The notes beneath the pieces were generated by a model, which saw nothing but the letters and a program-made list of their open reading frames with translations, was not told where the DNA came from and did not search any database. A DNA stretch of 64,000 nt. Source: Rhipicephalus microplus (taxonomy: Eukaryota > Arthropoda > Arachnida > Ixodida > Ixodidae). Location of the stretch: assembly GCF_043290135.1 (NCBI RefSeq), contig NC_134707.1, positions 79,812,987-79,876,986 on the forward strand. Direction: 5' to 3'. Both the position numbers and the translations under genes were made by a program. Shown here piece by piece: positions 12,527-26,900 of the stretch. Numbering within the stretch: the stretch's first letter is position 1; the number at the start of each line of letters is the position of its first letter.

Positions 12527-15500
12527 ATGAGGTTAATTGTATACTCAATGCTGGCGACTGCCTGGCTCGAAAACATTTGTTTACCGGAGGTGTGTGTAGA
12601 CAACAGTCCTAAAGGAAACACTCTTACGTGCAACCATGTTCCACAGTGGTGCAATTGGTTAGCGCACGGTACTTATACGAACAGTTCTCGTGAGCTATGC
12701 CGGGGTTGTGAGTTCGAGCCTCACCTGGGGAATGAAATTTTTATTAGTTTTCACATTTAGTCATGAGGTACATTGTATACTCAATGCTGGCGACTGCCTG
12801 GCTCGAAAGCATTTGTTTACTGGAGTTGTGTATAGACAACAGTCTTAAAGGAAAGACTCCTACGTGCGACCGTGTTCCCCAGTGGCGCAATTGGTTAGCG
12901 CACGGTACTTATACGACAGTTCTCGTGAGCTATGCCGGGGTTGTGAGTTTGAGCCTCACCTGGGGAATGGAATTTTTATTAGTTTTCATATTTAGCCTTG
13001 AGGGTAATTGTATACTCAATGCTGGCGACTGCCTGGCTCGGAAACATTTGTTTACTGGAGTTGTGTGGAGACAACAGTCGTAAAGGAAACCCTCTTACGT
13101 GCAACCGTGTTCCCCAGTGGCGCAATTGGTTAGCGCACAAACTTATTCGACAGTTCTCGTGAGTTATGCGCGGGTTGAGTGTTCGAGCCTCACCTGGGGA
13201 ATGAAATTTTTATTAGTTTTCCTATTTAGTCATGAGGTTAATTGTATACTCAATGCTGGCGACTGCCTGGCACGAAAACATTTGTTTACTGGAGGTGTGT
13301 GTAGACAACAGTCCTAAAGGAAACACTCTCACGTGCAACCGCGTTCCCCAGTGGCGCAATTGGTTAGTGCACGGTACTTTTACGACCGTTCTCGTGAGCT
13401 ATGCCGGGGTTGTGAGTTCGAGCCTCACCTGGGGAATGAAATTTTTATTAGTTTTCATTATTACTCTTGAGGTTAATTGTATACTCAATGCTGGCGACTG
13501 CCTGGCTCGAAAACATTTGCTTACAGGAGGTGTGTGTAGAAAACAGTCCTAAAGGAAACACTCTTACGTGCAACCGTGTTCCCCAGTGGCACAATTGGTT
13601 AGCGCACGGTACTTACAGACAGTTCTCGTCAGCTATGCCGAGGTTGTGAGTTCGAGACTCACCTGTGGAATGAAATTTTTATTAGTTTTCATATTTAGTC
13701 ATGAGGTTAAATGTATACTCAATGCTGGCGACTGCCTGGCTCGAAAACATTTGTTTACTGGAGGAGTGTGTAGACAACAGTTGTAAAGGAAACACTCTTA
13801 CATGCAACCGTGTTCCCCAGGGCGCTATTGGTTAGCGCACGGTACTTATACGACAGTTCTCGTGAGCTATGCCGGGGTTGTGAGTTCGAGCCTCACCTGG
13901 GGAATAAAATTTTTATTAGTTTTCATATTTAGTCATGAGGTTAATGTTAAACTCAATGCTGGCGACTGCCTGGCTCGAAAACATTTGTTTACTGGAGGTG
14001 TGTGTAGACAACAGTCCTAATGGAAACACTCTTACGTGCAACCATGTTCCCCAGTGGCACAATTAGTTAGCACACGGTACTTATACGACAGTTCTCGTGA
14101 GCTTTGCCGGGGTTGTGAGTTCGAGCCTCACCTATGGAATCAAATTTTTATTAGATTTCATATTTAGTCATGAGGTTAATTGTATACTGAATGCTGACGA
14201 CTGCCTGGTCCGAAAACATTTGTTTACTGGAGGTGTGTGTAGACAACAGTCCTAAAGGAAACACTCTTACGTGCAACCATGTTCCCCAGTGGCGCAATGG
14301 GTTAGCGCACGGTACTTATACGACAGTTCTCTTGAGCTATGCCGGGGTTTTGAGTTCGAGCCTCATCTGGGGAATGAAATTTTTATTATTTTTCATATTT
14401 AGTCATGCGGTTAATTGTATACTCAATGCTGGTGACTGGCTGGCTCGAAAACATTTGTGCACTGGAGTTGTGTGTAGACAACAGTCTTAAAGGATAGACT
14501 CCTACGTGCGACCGTGTTCCGCAGTGGCACAATTGGTTAGCGCACGGTACTTTTACGACAGTTCTCGTGAGCTATGCCGGGGTTGTGAGTTCGAGCCTCA
14601 CCTGGGGAATAAAATTTTTATTAGTTTTCATACTTAGTCGTGAGGTTCATTGTATCCTGAATGCTGGCGACTGCCTGGCTCGAAAACGTTTGTTTACTGG
14701 AGTTTTGCGCAGACAACAGTCCTAAAGGAAAGAATCCTACGTGTGACCGTGTTCCCCAGTGGCGCAATCGGTTAGCGCACGGTACCTTCACGAAAGTTCT
14801 CGTGAGCTATGCCGGGGTTGTGAGTTTGAGCCTCATTTGGGGAATTGAATTTTCATTAGTTTTCATATTTAGCCTTGAGGTTAATTGTCTCCTTATTGCT
14901 GGCGACTGCCTGGCTCGGAAACATTTGTTAACTGGAGTTGTGTGGAGACAACAGTCGTAAAGGAAACCCTCTTACGTGCAACCGTGTTCCCCAGTGGCGC
15001 AATTGGTTAGCGCACGGTACTTATACGACAGTTCTCGTCAGCTATGCCGAGGTTGTGAGTTCGAGACTCACCTGTGGAATGAAATTTTTATTAGTTTTCA
15101 TATTTGGTCATGAGGTTAATTGTATACTCAATGCTTGCGACTGCTTGGCTCGAAAAAATTTGTTTACTGGAGTTTTGTGCAGACAACAGTCCTAAAGGAA
15201 AGACTCCTACGTGCGACCGTGTTCCCCAGCGGCGCAATTGGTTAGCGCACGGTACTTATACGACAGTTCTCGTGAGCTATGCCGGGGTTGTGAGTTCGAG
15301 CCTCACCTGGGGAATGAAATTTTTATTAGTTTTCATATTTAGTCATGAGGTTAATTGTATACTCAATGCTGGCGACTGCCTGGCTCGAAAACATTTGTTT
15401 ACCGGAGGTGTGTGTAGACAACAGTCCTAAAGGAAACACTCTTACGTGCAACCATGTTCCACAGTGGCGCAATTGGTTAGCGCACGGTACTTATACGAAC

Positions 15501-18162
15501 AGTTCTCGTGAGCTATGCCGGGGTTGTGAGTTCGAGCCTCACCTGGGGAATGAAATTTTTATTAGTTTTCACATTTAGTCATGAGGTACATTGTATACTC
15601 AATGCTGGCGACTGCCTGGCTCGAAAGCATTTGTTTACTGGAGTTGTGTATAGACAACAGTCTTAAAGGAAAGACTCCTACGTGCGACCGTGTTCCCCAG
15701 TGGCGCAATTGGTTAGCGCACGGTACTTATACGACAGTTCTCGTGAGCTATGCCGGGGTTGTGAGTTTGAGCCTCACCTGGGGAATGGAATTTTTATTAG
15801 TTTTCATATTTAGCCTTGAGGGTAATTGTATACTCAATGCTGGCGACTGCCTGGCTCGGAAACATTTGTTTACTGGAGTTGTGTGGAGACAACAGTCGTA
15901 AAGGAAACCCTCTTACGTGCAACCGTGTTCCCCAGTGGCGCAATTGGTTAGCGCACAAACTTATTCGACAGTTCTCGTGAGTTATGCGCGGGTTGAGTGT
16001 TCGAGCCTCACCTGGGGAATGAAATTTTTATTAGTTTTCCTATTTAGTCATGAGGTTAATTGTATACTCAATGCTGGCGACTGCCTGGCACGAAAACATT
16101 TGTTTACTGGAGGTGTGTGTAGACAACAGTCCTAAAGGAAACACTCTCACGTGCAACCGCGTTCCCCAGTGGCGCAATTGGTTAGTGCACGGTACTTTTA
16201 CGACCGTTCTCGTGAGCTATGCCGGGGTTGTGAGTTCGAGCCTCACCTGGGGAATGAAATTTTTATTAGTTTTCATTATTACTCTTGAGGTTAATTGTAT
16301 ACTCAATGCTGGCGACTGCCTGGCTCGAAAACATTTGCTTACAGGAGGTGTGTGTAGAAAACAGTCCTAAAGAAACACTCTTACGTGCAACCGTGTTCCC
16401 CAGTGGCACAATTGGTTAGCGCACGGTACTTACAGACAGTTCTCGTCAGCTATGCCGAGGTTGTGAGTTCGAGACTCACCTGTGGAATGAAATTTTTATT
16501 AGTTTTCATATTTAGTCATGAGGTTAAATGTATACTCAATGCTGGCGACTGCCTGGCTCGAAAACATTTGTTTACTGGAGGAGTGTGTAGACAACAGTTG
16601 TAAAGGAAACACTCTTACATGCAACCGTGTTCCCCAGGGCGCTATTGGTTAGCGCACGGTACTTATACGACAGTTCTCGTGAGCTATGCCGGGGTTGTGA
16701 GTTCGAGCCTCACCTGGGGAATAAAATTTTTATTAGTTTTCATATTTAGTCATGAGGTTAATGTTAAACTCAATGCTGGCGACTGCCTGGCTCGAAAACA
16801 TTTGTTTACTGGAGGTGTGTGTAGACAACAGTCCTAAAGGAAACACTCTTACGTGCAACCATGTTCCCCAGTGGCACAATTAGTTAGCACACGGTACTTA
16901 TACGACAGTTCTCGTGAGCTTTGCCGGGGTTGTGAGTTCGAGCCTCACCTATGGAATCAAATTTTTATTAGATTTCATATTTAGTCATGAGGTTAATTGT
17001 ATACTGAATGCTGACGACTGCCTGGTCCGAAAACATTTGTTTACTGGAGGTGTGTGTAGACAACAGTCCTAAAGGAAACACTCTTACGTGCAACCATGTT
17101 CCCCAGTGGCGCAATGGGTTAGCGCACTGTACTTATACGACAGTTCTCTTGAGCTATGCCGGGGTTTTGAGTTCGAGCCTCATCTGGGGAATGAAATTTT
17201 TATTATTTTTCATATTTAGTCATGCGGTTAATTGTATACTCAATGCTGGTGACTGGCTGGCTCGAAAACATTTGTGCACTGGAGTTGTGTGTAGACAACA
17301 GTCTTAAAGGATAGACTCCTACGTGCGACCGTGTTCCGCAGTGGCACAATTGGTTAGCGCACGGTACTTTTACGACAGTTCTCGTGAGCTATGCCGGGGT
17401 TGTGAGTTCGAGCCTCACCTGGGGAATAAAATTTTTATTAGTTTTCATACTTAGTCGTGAGGTTCATTGTATCCTGAATGCTGGCGACTGCCTGGCTCGA
17501 AAACGTTTGTTTACTGGAGTTTTGCGCAGACAACAGTCCTAAAGGAAAGAATCCTACGTGTGACCGTGTTCCCCAGTGGCGCAATCGGTTAGCGCACGGT
17601 ACCTTCACGAAAGTTCTCGTGAGCTATGCCGGGGTTGTGAGTTTGAGCCTCATTTGGGGAATGGAATTTTCATTAGTTTTCATATTTAGCCTTGAGGTTA
17701 ATTGTCTCCTTATTGCTGGCGACTGCCTGGCTCGGAAACATTTGTTAACTGGAGTTGTGTGGAGACAACAGTCGTAAAGGAAACCCTCTTACGTGCAACC
17801 GTGTTCCCCAGTGGCGCAATTGGTTAGCGCACGGTACTTATACGACAGTTCTCGTCAGCTATGCCGAGGTTGTGAGTTCGAGACTCACCTGTGGAATGAA
17901 ATTTTTATTAGTTTTCATATTTGGTCATGAGGTTAATTGTATACACAATGCTTGCGACTGCTTGGCTCGAAAAAATTTGTTTACTGGAGTTTTGTGCAGA
18001 CAACAGTCCTAAAGGAAAGACTCCTACGTGCGACCGTGTTCCCCAGCGGCGCAATTGGTTAGCGCACGGTACTTATACGACAGTTCTCGTGAGCTATGCT
18101 GGGGTTGTGAGATTGAGCCTCGCCTGGGGAGTGAAATTTTTATTAGTTTTCATATTTAGCCA
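12527..18162 (+). repeat. Tandem pair of 12-unit higher-order repeats (2,818 bp each)
   Basis: 12527-15344 and 15345-18162 carry the same twelve units in the same order, at offsets of 2,817-2,818. The second base difference is a single deletion near 16372. The order of variants also matches 3850-6900 at offsets of 8,677, falling to 8,445 after loss of one unit. Confidence 0.8.
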
Positions 18163-18415
18163 TGAGGTAATTGTATACTCAATGCTTGCGACTGCCTGGC
18201 TCGAAAAAATTTGTTTACTGGAGTTTTGTGCAGACAACAGTCCTAAAGGAAAGACTCCTACGTGCGACCGTGTTCCCCAGCGGCGCAATTGGTTAGCGCA
18301 CGGTACTTATACGACAGTTCTCGTGAGCTATGCTGGGGTTGTGAGATTGAGCCTCGCCTGGGGAGTGAAATTTTTATTAGTTTTCATATTTAGCCATGAG
18401 GTAATTGTATACTGA
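17921..18415 (+). repeat. Recent single-unit duplication
   Basis: Two adjacent units starting at about 17930 and 18164 share the same rare changes (TTGCGACTG, CCCAGCGGCGC, GCTGGGGTTGTGAGATTG), giving a 164-codon spurious ORF. The same doubled pair is present at 29182-29676, so the duplication is older than the 11.26-kb duplication that copied it. Confidence 0.78.
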
Positions 18416-20852
18416 ATGCTGGCGACTGCCTGGCCCGAAAACATTTGTTTACTGGAGTTGTGTGTAGACAACAGTCCTAAAGGAAACACTCTTACGTGCA
18501 ACCGTGTTCCCCATGGCGCAATCGGATAGCGCACGGTACTTATAGGACAGTTCTCGTGAGCTATGCCGAGGTTGTGAGTTCGAGCCTCACCTGGGGAATG
18601 AATTTTTAATAGTGTTCATATTTAGTCATGAGGTTAATTGTATACTCAATGCTGGCGACTGCCTGGCTCGAAAACATTTGTTTACTGGAGTTGTGTTGAG
18701 ACAACAGTCCTAAAGGAAACACTCTTACGTGCAACCGTGTTCCCCAGTGGCGCAATTGGTTAGCGCACGGTACTTATACGACAGTTCTCGTGAGCTATCC
18801 CGGGGTTGTGAGTTCGAGCCTCACCTGGGGAATGACATTTTTATTAGTTTTCATATTTAGTCATGAGGTTGATTGTACACTCAATGCTGGCGACTGCCTG
18901 GCTCGAAAACATTTATTTACTGGAGGAGTGTGTAAACAGTTGTAAAGGAAACACTCTTACGTGCAACCGTGTTCCCCAGTGCCGGTATTGGTTAGCGCAC
19001 GGTACTTATACGACAGTTCTCGTGAGCTATGCCGGGGTTGTGAGTTCGAACCTCACCTGGGGAATGAAATTTTTATCAGTTTTCATATTTAGTCATGAGG
19101 TTAATTGTATACCATATGCTGGCGACTGCCTGTCTGGAAAAAAATTGTTTACTGGAGGTGTGTGTAGACAACAGTCCTAAAGAAAACACTCTTACGTGCA
19201 ACCATGTTCCCCAGTGGCGCAATTGGTTAGCGCACAGTACTTATACGACAGCTCTCGTGAGCTATGCCGGGGCTGTGAGTTCGAGCCTCACCCGCGGAAT
19301 TAAACTTTTATTAGTTTTCATATTTAGTGACGAGGTATATTGTATACTCAATGCTGGCGACTGCCTGGCTCGAAAACATTTGTTTACTGGAGTTTTGCGC
19401 AGACAACAGTCCTAATGGAGAGACTCATACGTGTGACCGTGTTCCCCAGTGGCGCAATTGGTTAGCGCACGGTACCTTTACGAAAGTTCTCGTGAACTAT
19501 GACGGGGTTGTGTGTTTGAGCCTCACCTGGGGAATGGAATTTTCATTAGTTTTCATATTTAGCCTTGAGGTTATTTGTATACTCAATGCTGGCGACTGCC
19601 TGGCTCGAAAACATTTGTTTACCGGAGGTGTGTGTAGACAACAGTCCTAAAGGAAACACTCTTACGTGCAACCATGTTCCACAGTGGCGCAATTGGTTAG
19701 CGCACGGTACTTATACGAACAGTTCTCGTGAGCGATGCCGGGGTTGTGAGTTCGAGCCTCACCTGGGGAATGAAATTTTTATTAGTTTTCACATTTAGTC
19801 ATGAGGTACATTGTATACTCAATGCTGGCGACTGCCTGGCTCGAAAGCATTTGTTTACTGGAGTTGTGTATAGACAACAGTCTTAAAGGAAAGACTCCTA
19901 CGTGCGACCGTGTTCCCCAGTGGCGCAATTGGTTAGCGCACGGTACTTATACGACAGTTCTCGTGAGCTATGCCGGGGTTGTGAGTTTGAGCCTCACCTT
20001 GGGAATGGAATTTTTATTAGTTTTCATATTTAGCCTTGAGGGTAATTGTATACTCAATGCTGGCGACTGCCTGGCTCGGAAACATTTGTTTACTGGAGTT
20101 GTGTGGAGACAACAGTCGTAAAGGAAACCCTCTTACGTGCAACCGTGTTCCCCAGTGGCGCAATTGGTTAGCGCACAAACTTATTCGACAGTTCTCGTGA
20201 GCTATGCGCGGGTTGAGTGTTCGAGCCTCACCTGGGGAATGAAATTTTTATTAGTTTTCCTATTTAGTCATGAGGTTAATTGTATACTCAATGCTGGCGA
20301 CTGCCTGGCACGAAAACATTTGTTTACTGGAGGTGTGTGTAGACAACAGTCCTAAAGGAAACACTCTCACGTGCAACCGCGTTCCCCAGTGGCGCAATTG
20401 GTTAGTGCACGGTACTTTTACGACCGTTCTCGTGAGCTATGCCGGGGTTGTGAGTTCGAGCCTCACCTATAGAATCAAATTTTTATTAGATTTCATATTT
20501 AGTCATGAGGTTAATTGTATACTAAATTCTGGCGACTGCCTGGCTCGAAAACATTTGTTTACTGGAGGTGTGTGTAGACAACCGTCCTAAAGGAAACACT
20601 CTTACGTGCAACCGTGTTCCCCAGTGGCGCAATTGGTTAGCGCACGGAACTTATACGACAGTTCTCGTGAGCCATGCCGGGGTTGTGATTTCGAGCCTCA
20701 CCTGGGGAATGAAATTTTTATTAGTTTTCATATTTAGTCATGAGGTTAATTGTATACTCAATGCTGGCGACTGCCTGGCTCGAAAACATTTGTTTACTGG
20801 AGGTGTGTGCACACAACAGTCCTAAAGAAAACACTCTTACGTGCAACCGTGT

Positions 20853-20944
20853 TCTCCAGTGGCGCAATTGGTTAGCGCACGGTACTTATACGACAGTTCT
20901 CGTGAGCTATGCCGGGGTTGTGAGTTCGAGCCTCACCTGGGGAA
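20853..20944 (+). tRNA. tRNA-Ile(UAU) copy with intron, one G:U in acceptor
   Basis: Same TCTCCAG acceptor variant as at 1619; all other arms match consensus and a T5 run follows. It lies in the 3.05-kb higher-order unit that repeats at 23905. Confidence 0.52.
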
Positions 20945-23904
20945 TGAAATTTTTATTAGTTTTCATTATTACTCTTGAGGTTAATTGTATACTCAATGCT
21001 GGCGACTGCCTGGCTCGAAAACATTTGCTTACAGGAGGTGTGTGTAGAAAACAGTCCTAAAGGAAACACTTTTACGTGCAACCGTGTTCAAGAGTGGCGC
21101 AATTGGTTAGCGCACGGTACTTATACGACAGTTCTCGTGAGCTATGCCGGGGTTGTGAGTTCGAGCCTCACCTGGGGAATGAAATTGTTATTAGTTTTCA
21201 TTAATAGTCATGACGTTAATTGTATACTCAATGCTGGCGACTGCCTGGCTCGAAACATTTGTTTACTGGAGTTGTGTGTAGACAACAGTCCTAAAGAAAA
21301 GACTCCTACGTGCGACCGTGTTCCCCAGTGGCACAATTGGTTAGCGCACGGTACTTACAGACAGTTCTCGTCAGCTATGCCGATGTTGTGAGTTCGAGAC
21401 TCACCTGTGGAATGAAATTTTTATTAGTTTTCATATTTAGTCATGAGGTTAAATGTATACTCAATGCTGGCGACTGCCTGGCTCGAAAACATTTGTTTAC
21501 TGGAGGAGTGTGTAGACAACAGTTGTAAAGGAAACACTCTTACATGCAACCGTGTTCCCCTGGGCGCTATTGGTTAGCGCACGGTACTTATACGACAGTT
21601 CTCGTGAGCTATGCCGGGGTTGTGAGTTCGAGCCTCACCTGGGGAATAAAATTTTTATTAGTTTTCATATTTAGTCATGAGGTTAATGTTAAACTCAATG
21701 CTGGCGACTGCCTGGCTCGAAAACATTTGTTTACTGGAGGTGTGTGTAGACAACAGTCCTAAAGGAAACACTCTTACGTGCAACCTTGTTCCCCAGTGGC
21801 ACAATTAGTTAGCACACGGTACTTATACGACAGTTCTCGTGAGCTTTGCCGGGGTTGTGAGTTCGAGCCTCACCTATGGAATCAAATTTTTATTAGATTT
21901 CATATTTAGTCATGAGGTTAATTGTATACTGAATGCTGACGACTGCCTGGTCCGAAAACATTTGTTTACTGGAGGTGTGTGTAGACAACAGTCCTAAAGG
22001 AAACACTCTTACGTGCAACCATGTTCCCCAGTGGCGCAATGGGTTAGCGCACGGTACTTATACGACAGTTCTCTTGAGCTATGCCGGGGTTTTGAGTTCG
22101 AGCCTCATCTGGGGAATGAAATTTTTATTATTTTTTATATTTAGTCATGCGGTTAATTGTATACTCAATGCTGGTGACTGCCTGGCTCGAAAACATTTGT
22201 GCACTGGAGTTGTGTGTAGACAACAGTCTTAAAGGAAAGACTCCTACGTGCGACCGTGTTCCCCAGTGGCACAATTGGTTAGCGCACGGTACTTATACGA
22301 CAGTTCTCGTGAGCTATGCCGGGGTTGTGAGTTCGAGCCTCACCCGCGGAATTAAACTTTTATTAGTTTTCATATTTAGTGACGAGGTATATTGTATACT
22401 CAATGCTGGCGACTGCCTGGCTCGAAAACATTTGTTTACTGGAGTTTTGCGCAGACAACAGTCCTAATGGAGAGACTCATACGTGTGACCGTGTTCCCCA
22501 GTGGCGCAATTGGTTAGCGCACGGTACCTTTACGAAAGTTCTCGTGAACTATGACGGGGTTGTGTGTTTGAGCCTCACCTGGGGAATGGAATTTTCATTA
22601 GTTTTCATATTTAGCCTTGAGGTTATTTGTATACTCAATGCTGGCGACTGCCTGGCTCGAAAACATTTGTTTACCGGAGGTGTGTGTAGACAACAGTCCT
22701 AAAGGAAACACTCTTACGTGCAACCATGTTCCACAGTGGCGCAATTGGTTAGCGCACGGTACTTATACGAACAGTTCTCGTGAGCTATGCCGGGGTTGTG
22801 AGTTCGAGCCTCACCTGGGGAATGAAATTTTTATTAGTTTTCACATTTAGTCATGAGGTACATTGTATACTCAATGCTGGCGACTGCCTGGCTCGAAAGC
22901 ATTTGTTTACTGGAGTTGTGTATAGACAACAGTCTTAAAGGAAAGACTCCTACGTGCGACCGTGTTCCCCAGTGGCGCAATTGGTTAGCGCACGGTACTT
23001 ATACGACAGTTCTCGTGAGCTATGCCGGGGTTGTGAGTTTGAGCCTCACCTTGGGAATGGAATTTTTATTAGTTTTCATATTTAGCCTTGAGGGTAATTG
23101 TATACTCAATGCTGGCGACTGCCTGGCTCGGAAACATTTGTTTACTGGAGTTGTGTGGAGACAACAGTCGTAAAGGAAACCCTCTTACGTGCAACCGTGT
23201 TCCCCAGTGGCGCAATTGGTTAGCGCACAAACTTATTCGACAGTTCTCGTGAGCTATGCGCGGGTTGAGTGTTCGAGCCTCACCTGGGGAATGAAATTTT
23301 TATTAGTTTTCCTATTTAGTCATGAGGTTAATTGTATACTCAATGCTGGCGACTGCCTGGCACGAAAACATTTGTTTACTGGAGGTGTGTGTAGACAACA
23401 GTCCTAAAGGAAACACTCTCACGTGCAACCGCGTTCCCCAGTGGCGCAATTGGTTAGTGCACGGTACTTTTACGACCGTTCTCGTGAGCTATGCCGGGGT
23501 TGTGAGTTCGAGCCTCACCTATAGAATCAAATTTTTATTAGATTTCATATTTAGTCATGAGGTTAATTGTATACTAAATTCTGGCGACTGCCTGGCTCGA
23601 AAACATTTGTTTACTGGAGGTGTGTGTAGACAACCGTCCTAAAGGAAACACTCTTACGTGCAACCGTGTTCCCCAGTGGCGCAATTGGTTAGCGCACGGA
23701 ACTTATACGACAGTTCTCGTGAGCCATGCCGGGGTTGTGATTTCGAGCCTCACCTGGGGAATGAAATTTTTATTAGTTTTCATATTTAGTCATGAGGTTA
23801 ATTGTATACTCAATGCTGGCGACTGCCTGGCTCGAAAACATTTGTTTACTGGAGGTGTGTGTACACAACAGTCCTAAAGAAAACACTCTTACGTGCAACC
23901 GTGT

Positions 23905-23996
23905 TCTCCAGTGGCGCAATTGGTTAGCGCACGGTACTTATACGACAGTTCTCGTGAGCTATGCCGGGGTTGTGAGTTCGAGCCTCACCTGGGGAA
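23905..23996 (+). tRNA. tRNA-Ile(UAU) copy with intron, one G:U in acceptor
   Basis: Counterpart of the 20853 copy, 3,052 bp further on in the tandem higher-order repeat. The tRNA body is identical and T5 follows. Confidence 0.52.
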
Positions 23997-26900
23997 TGAA
24001 ATTTTTATTAGTTTTCATTATTACTCTTGAGGTTAATTGTATACTCAATGCTGGCGACTGCCTGGCTCGAAAACATTTGCTTACAGGAGGTGTGTGTAGA
24101 AAACAGTCCTAAAGGAAACACTTTTACGTGCAACCGTGTTCAAGAGTGGCGCAATTGGTTAGCGCACGGTACTTATACGACAGTTCTCGTGAGCTATGCC
24201 GGGGTTGTGAGTTCGAGCCTCACCTGGGGAATGAAATTGTTATTAGTTTTCATTAATAGTCATGACGTTAATTGTATACTCAATGCTGGCGACTGCCTGG
24301 CTCGAAACATTTGTTTACTGGAGTTGTGTGTAGACAACAGTCCTAAAGAAAAGACTCCTACGTGCGACCGTGTTCCCCAGTGGCACAATTGGTTAGCGCA
24401 CGGTACTTACAGACAGTTCTCGTCAGCTATGCCGATGTTGTGAGTTCGAGACTCACCTGTGGAATGAAATTTTTATTAGTTTTCATATTTAGTCATGAGG
24501 TTAAATGTATACTCAATGCTGGCGACTGCCTGGCTCGAAAACATTTGTTTACTGGAGGAGTGTGTAGACAACAGTTGTAAAGGAAACACTCTTACATGCA
24601 ACCGTGTTCCCCTGGGCGCTATTGGTTAGCGCACGGTACTTATACGACAGTTCTCGTGAGCTATGCCGGGGTTGTGAGTTCGAGCCTCACCTGGGGAATA
24701 AAATTTTTATTAGTTTTCATATTTAGTCATGAGGTTAATGTTAAACTCAATGCTGGCGACTGCCTGGCTCGAAAACATTTGTTTACTGGAGGTGTGTGTA
24801 GACAACAGTCCTAAAGGAAACACTCTTACGTGCAACCTTGTTCCCCAGTGGCACAATTAGTTAGCACACGGTACTTATACGACAGTTCTCGTGAGCTTTG
24901 CCGGGGTTGTGAGTTCGAGCCTCACCTATGGAATCAAATTTTTATTAGATTTCATATTTAGTCATGAGGTTAATTGTATACTGAATGCTGACGACTGCCT
25001 GGTCCGAAAACATTTGTTTACTGGAGGTGTGTGTAGACAACAGTCCTAAAGGAAACACTCTTACGTGCAACCATGTTCCCCAGTGGCGCAATGGGTTAGC
25101 GCACGGTACTTATACGACAGTTCTCTTGAGCTATGCCGGGGTTTTGAGTTCGAGCCTCATCTGGGGAATGAAATTTTTATTATTTTTTATATTTAGTCAT
25201 GCGGTTAATTGTATACTCAATGCTGGTGACTGCCTGGCTCGAAAACATTTGTGCACTGGAGTTGTGTGTAGACAACAGTCTTAAAGGAAAGACTCCTACG
25301 TGCGACCGTGTTCCCCAGTGGCACAATTGGTTAGCGCACGGTACTTATACGACAGTTCTCGTGAGCTATGCCGGGGTTGTGAGTTCGAGCCTCACCTGGG
25401 GAATAAAATTTTTATTAGTTTTCATACTTAGTCGTGAGGTTCATTGTATCCTGAATGCTGGCGACTGCCTGGCTCGAAAACGTTTGTTTACTGGAGTTTT
25501 GCGCAGACAACAGTCCTAAAGGAAAGAATCCTACGTGTGACCGTGTTCCCCAGTGGCGCAATCGGTTAGCGCACGGTACCTTCACGAAAGTTCTCGTGAG
25601 CTATGCCGGGGTTGTGAGTTTGAGCCTCACCTGGGGAATGGAATTTTCATTAGTTTTCATATTTAGCCTTGAGGTTAATTGTCTACTTAATGCTGGCGAC
25701 TGCCTGGCTCGGAAACATTTGTTAACTGGAGTTGTCTGGAGACAACAGTCGTAAAGGAAACCCTCTTACGTGCAACCGTGTTCCCCAGTGGCGCAATTGG
25801 TTAGCGCACGGTACTTATACGACAGTTCTCGTCAGCTATGCCGAGGTTGTGAGTTCGAGACTCACCTGTGGAATGAAATTTTTATTAGTTTTCATATTTG
25901 GTCATGAGGTTAATTGTATACTCAATGCTTGCGACTGCCTGGCTCGAAAAAATTTGTTTACTGGAGTTTTGTGCAGACAACAGTCCTAAAGGAAAGACTC
26001 CTACGTGCGACCGTGTTCCCCAGCGGCGCAAGTGGTTAGCGCACGGTACTGATACGACAGTTCTCGTGAGCTATGCTGGAGTTGTGAGATTGAGCCTCGC
26101 CTGGGGAGTGAAATTTTTATTAGTTTTCATATTTAGCCATGAGGTAATTGTATACTGAATGCTGGCGACTGCCTGGCCCGAAAACATTTGTTTACTGGAG
26201 TTGTGTGTAGACAACAGTCCTAAAGGAAACACTCTTACGTGCAACCGTGTTCCCCATGGCGCAATCGGATAGCGCACGGTACTTATAGGACAGTTCTCGT
26301 GAGCTATGCCGGGGTTGTGAGTTCGAGCCTCACCTGGGGAATGAATTTTTATTAGTGTTCATATTTAGTCATGAGGTTAATTGTATACTCAATGCTGGCG
26401 ACTGCCTGGCTCGAAAACATTTGTTTACTGGAGTTGTGTTGAGACAACAGTCCTAAAGGAAACACTCTTACGTGCAACCGTGTTCCCCAGTGGCGCAATT
26501 CGTTAGCGCACGGTACTTATACGACAGTTCTCGTGAGCTATCCCGGGGTTGTGAGTTCGAGCCTCACCTGGGGAATGACATTTTTATTAGTTTTCATATT
26601 TAGTCATGAGGTTGATTGTACACTCAATGCTGGCGACTGCCTGGCTCGAAAACATTTATTTACTGGAGGAGTGTGTAAACAGTTGTAAAGGAAACATTCT
26701 TACGTGCAGCCGTGTTCCCCAGTGGCGGTATTGGTTAGCGCACGGTACTTATACGACAGTTCTCGTGAGCTATGCCGGGGTTGTGAGTTCGAACCTCACC
26801 TGGGGAATGAAATTTTTATCAGTTTTCATATTTAGTCATGAGGTTAATTGTATACCATATGCTGGCGACTGCCTGTCTGGAAAAAAATTGTTTACTGGAG

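Larger units (their letters stand above)
19327..25430 (+). repeat. Tandem pair of 13-unit higher-order repeats (3,052 bp each)
   Basis: 19327-22378 and 22379-25430 match unit for unit at an offset of 3,052. Both start with a unit marked by GTGACGAGGTATATTG, replacing the usual GTCATGAGGTTAATTG. Only a few substitutions separate them, so this duplication is young. Confidence 0.82.
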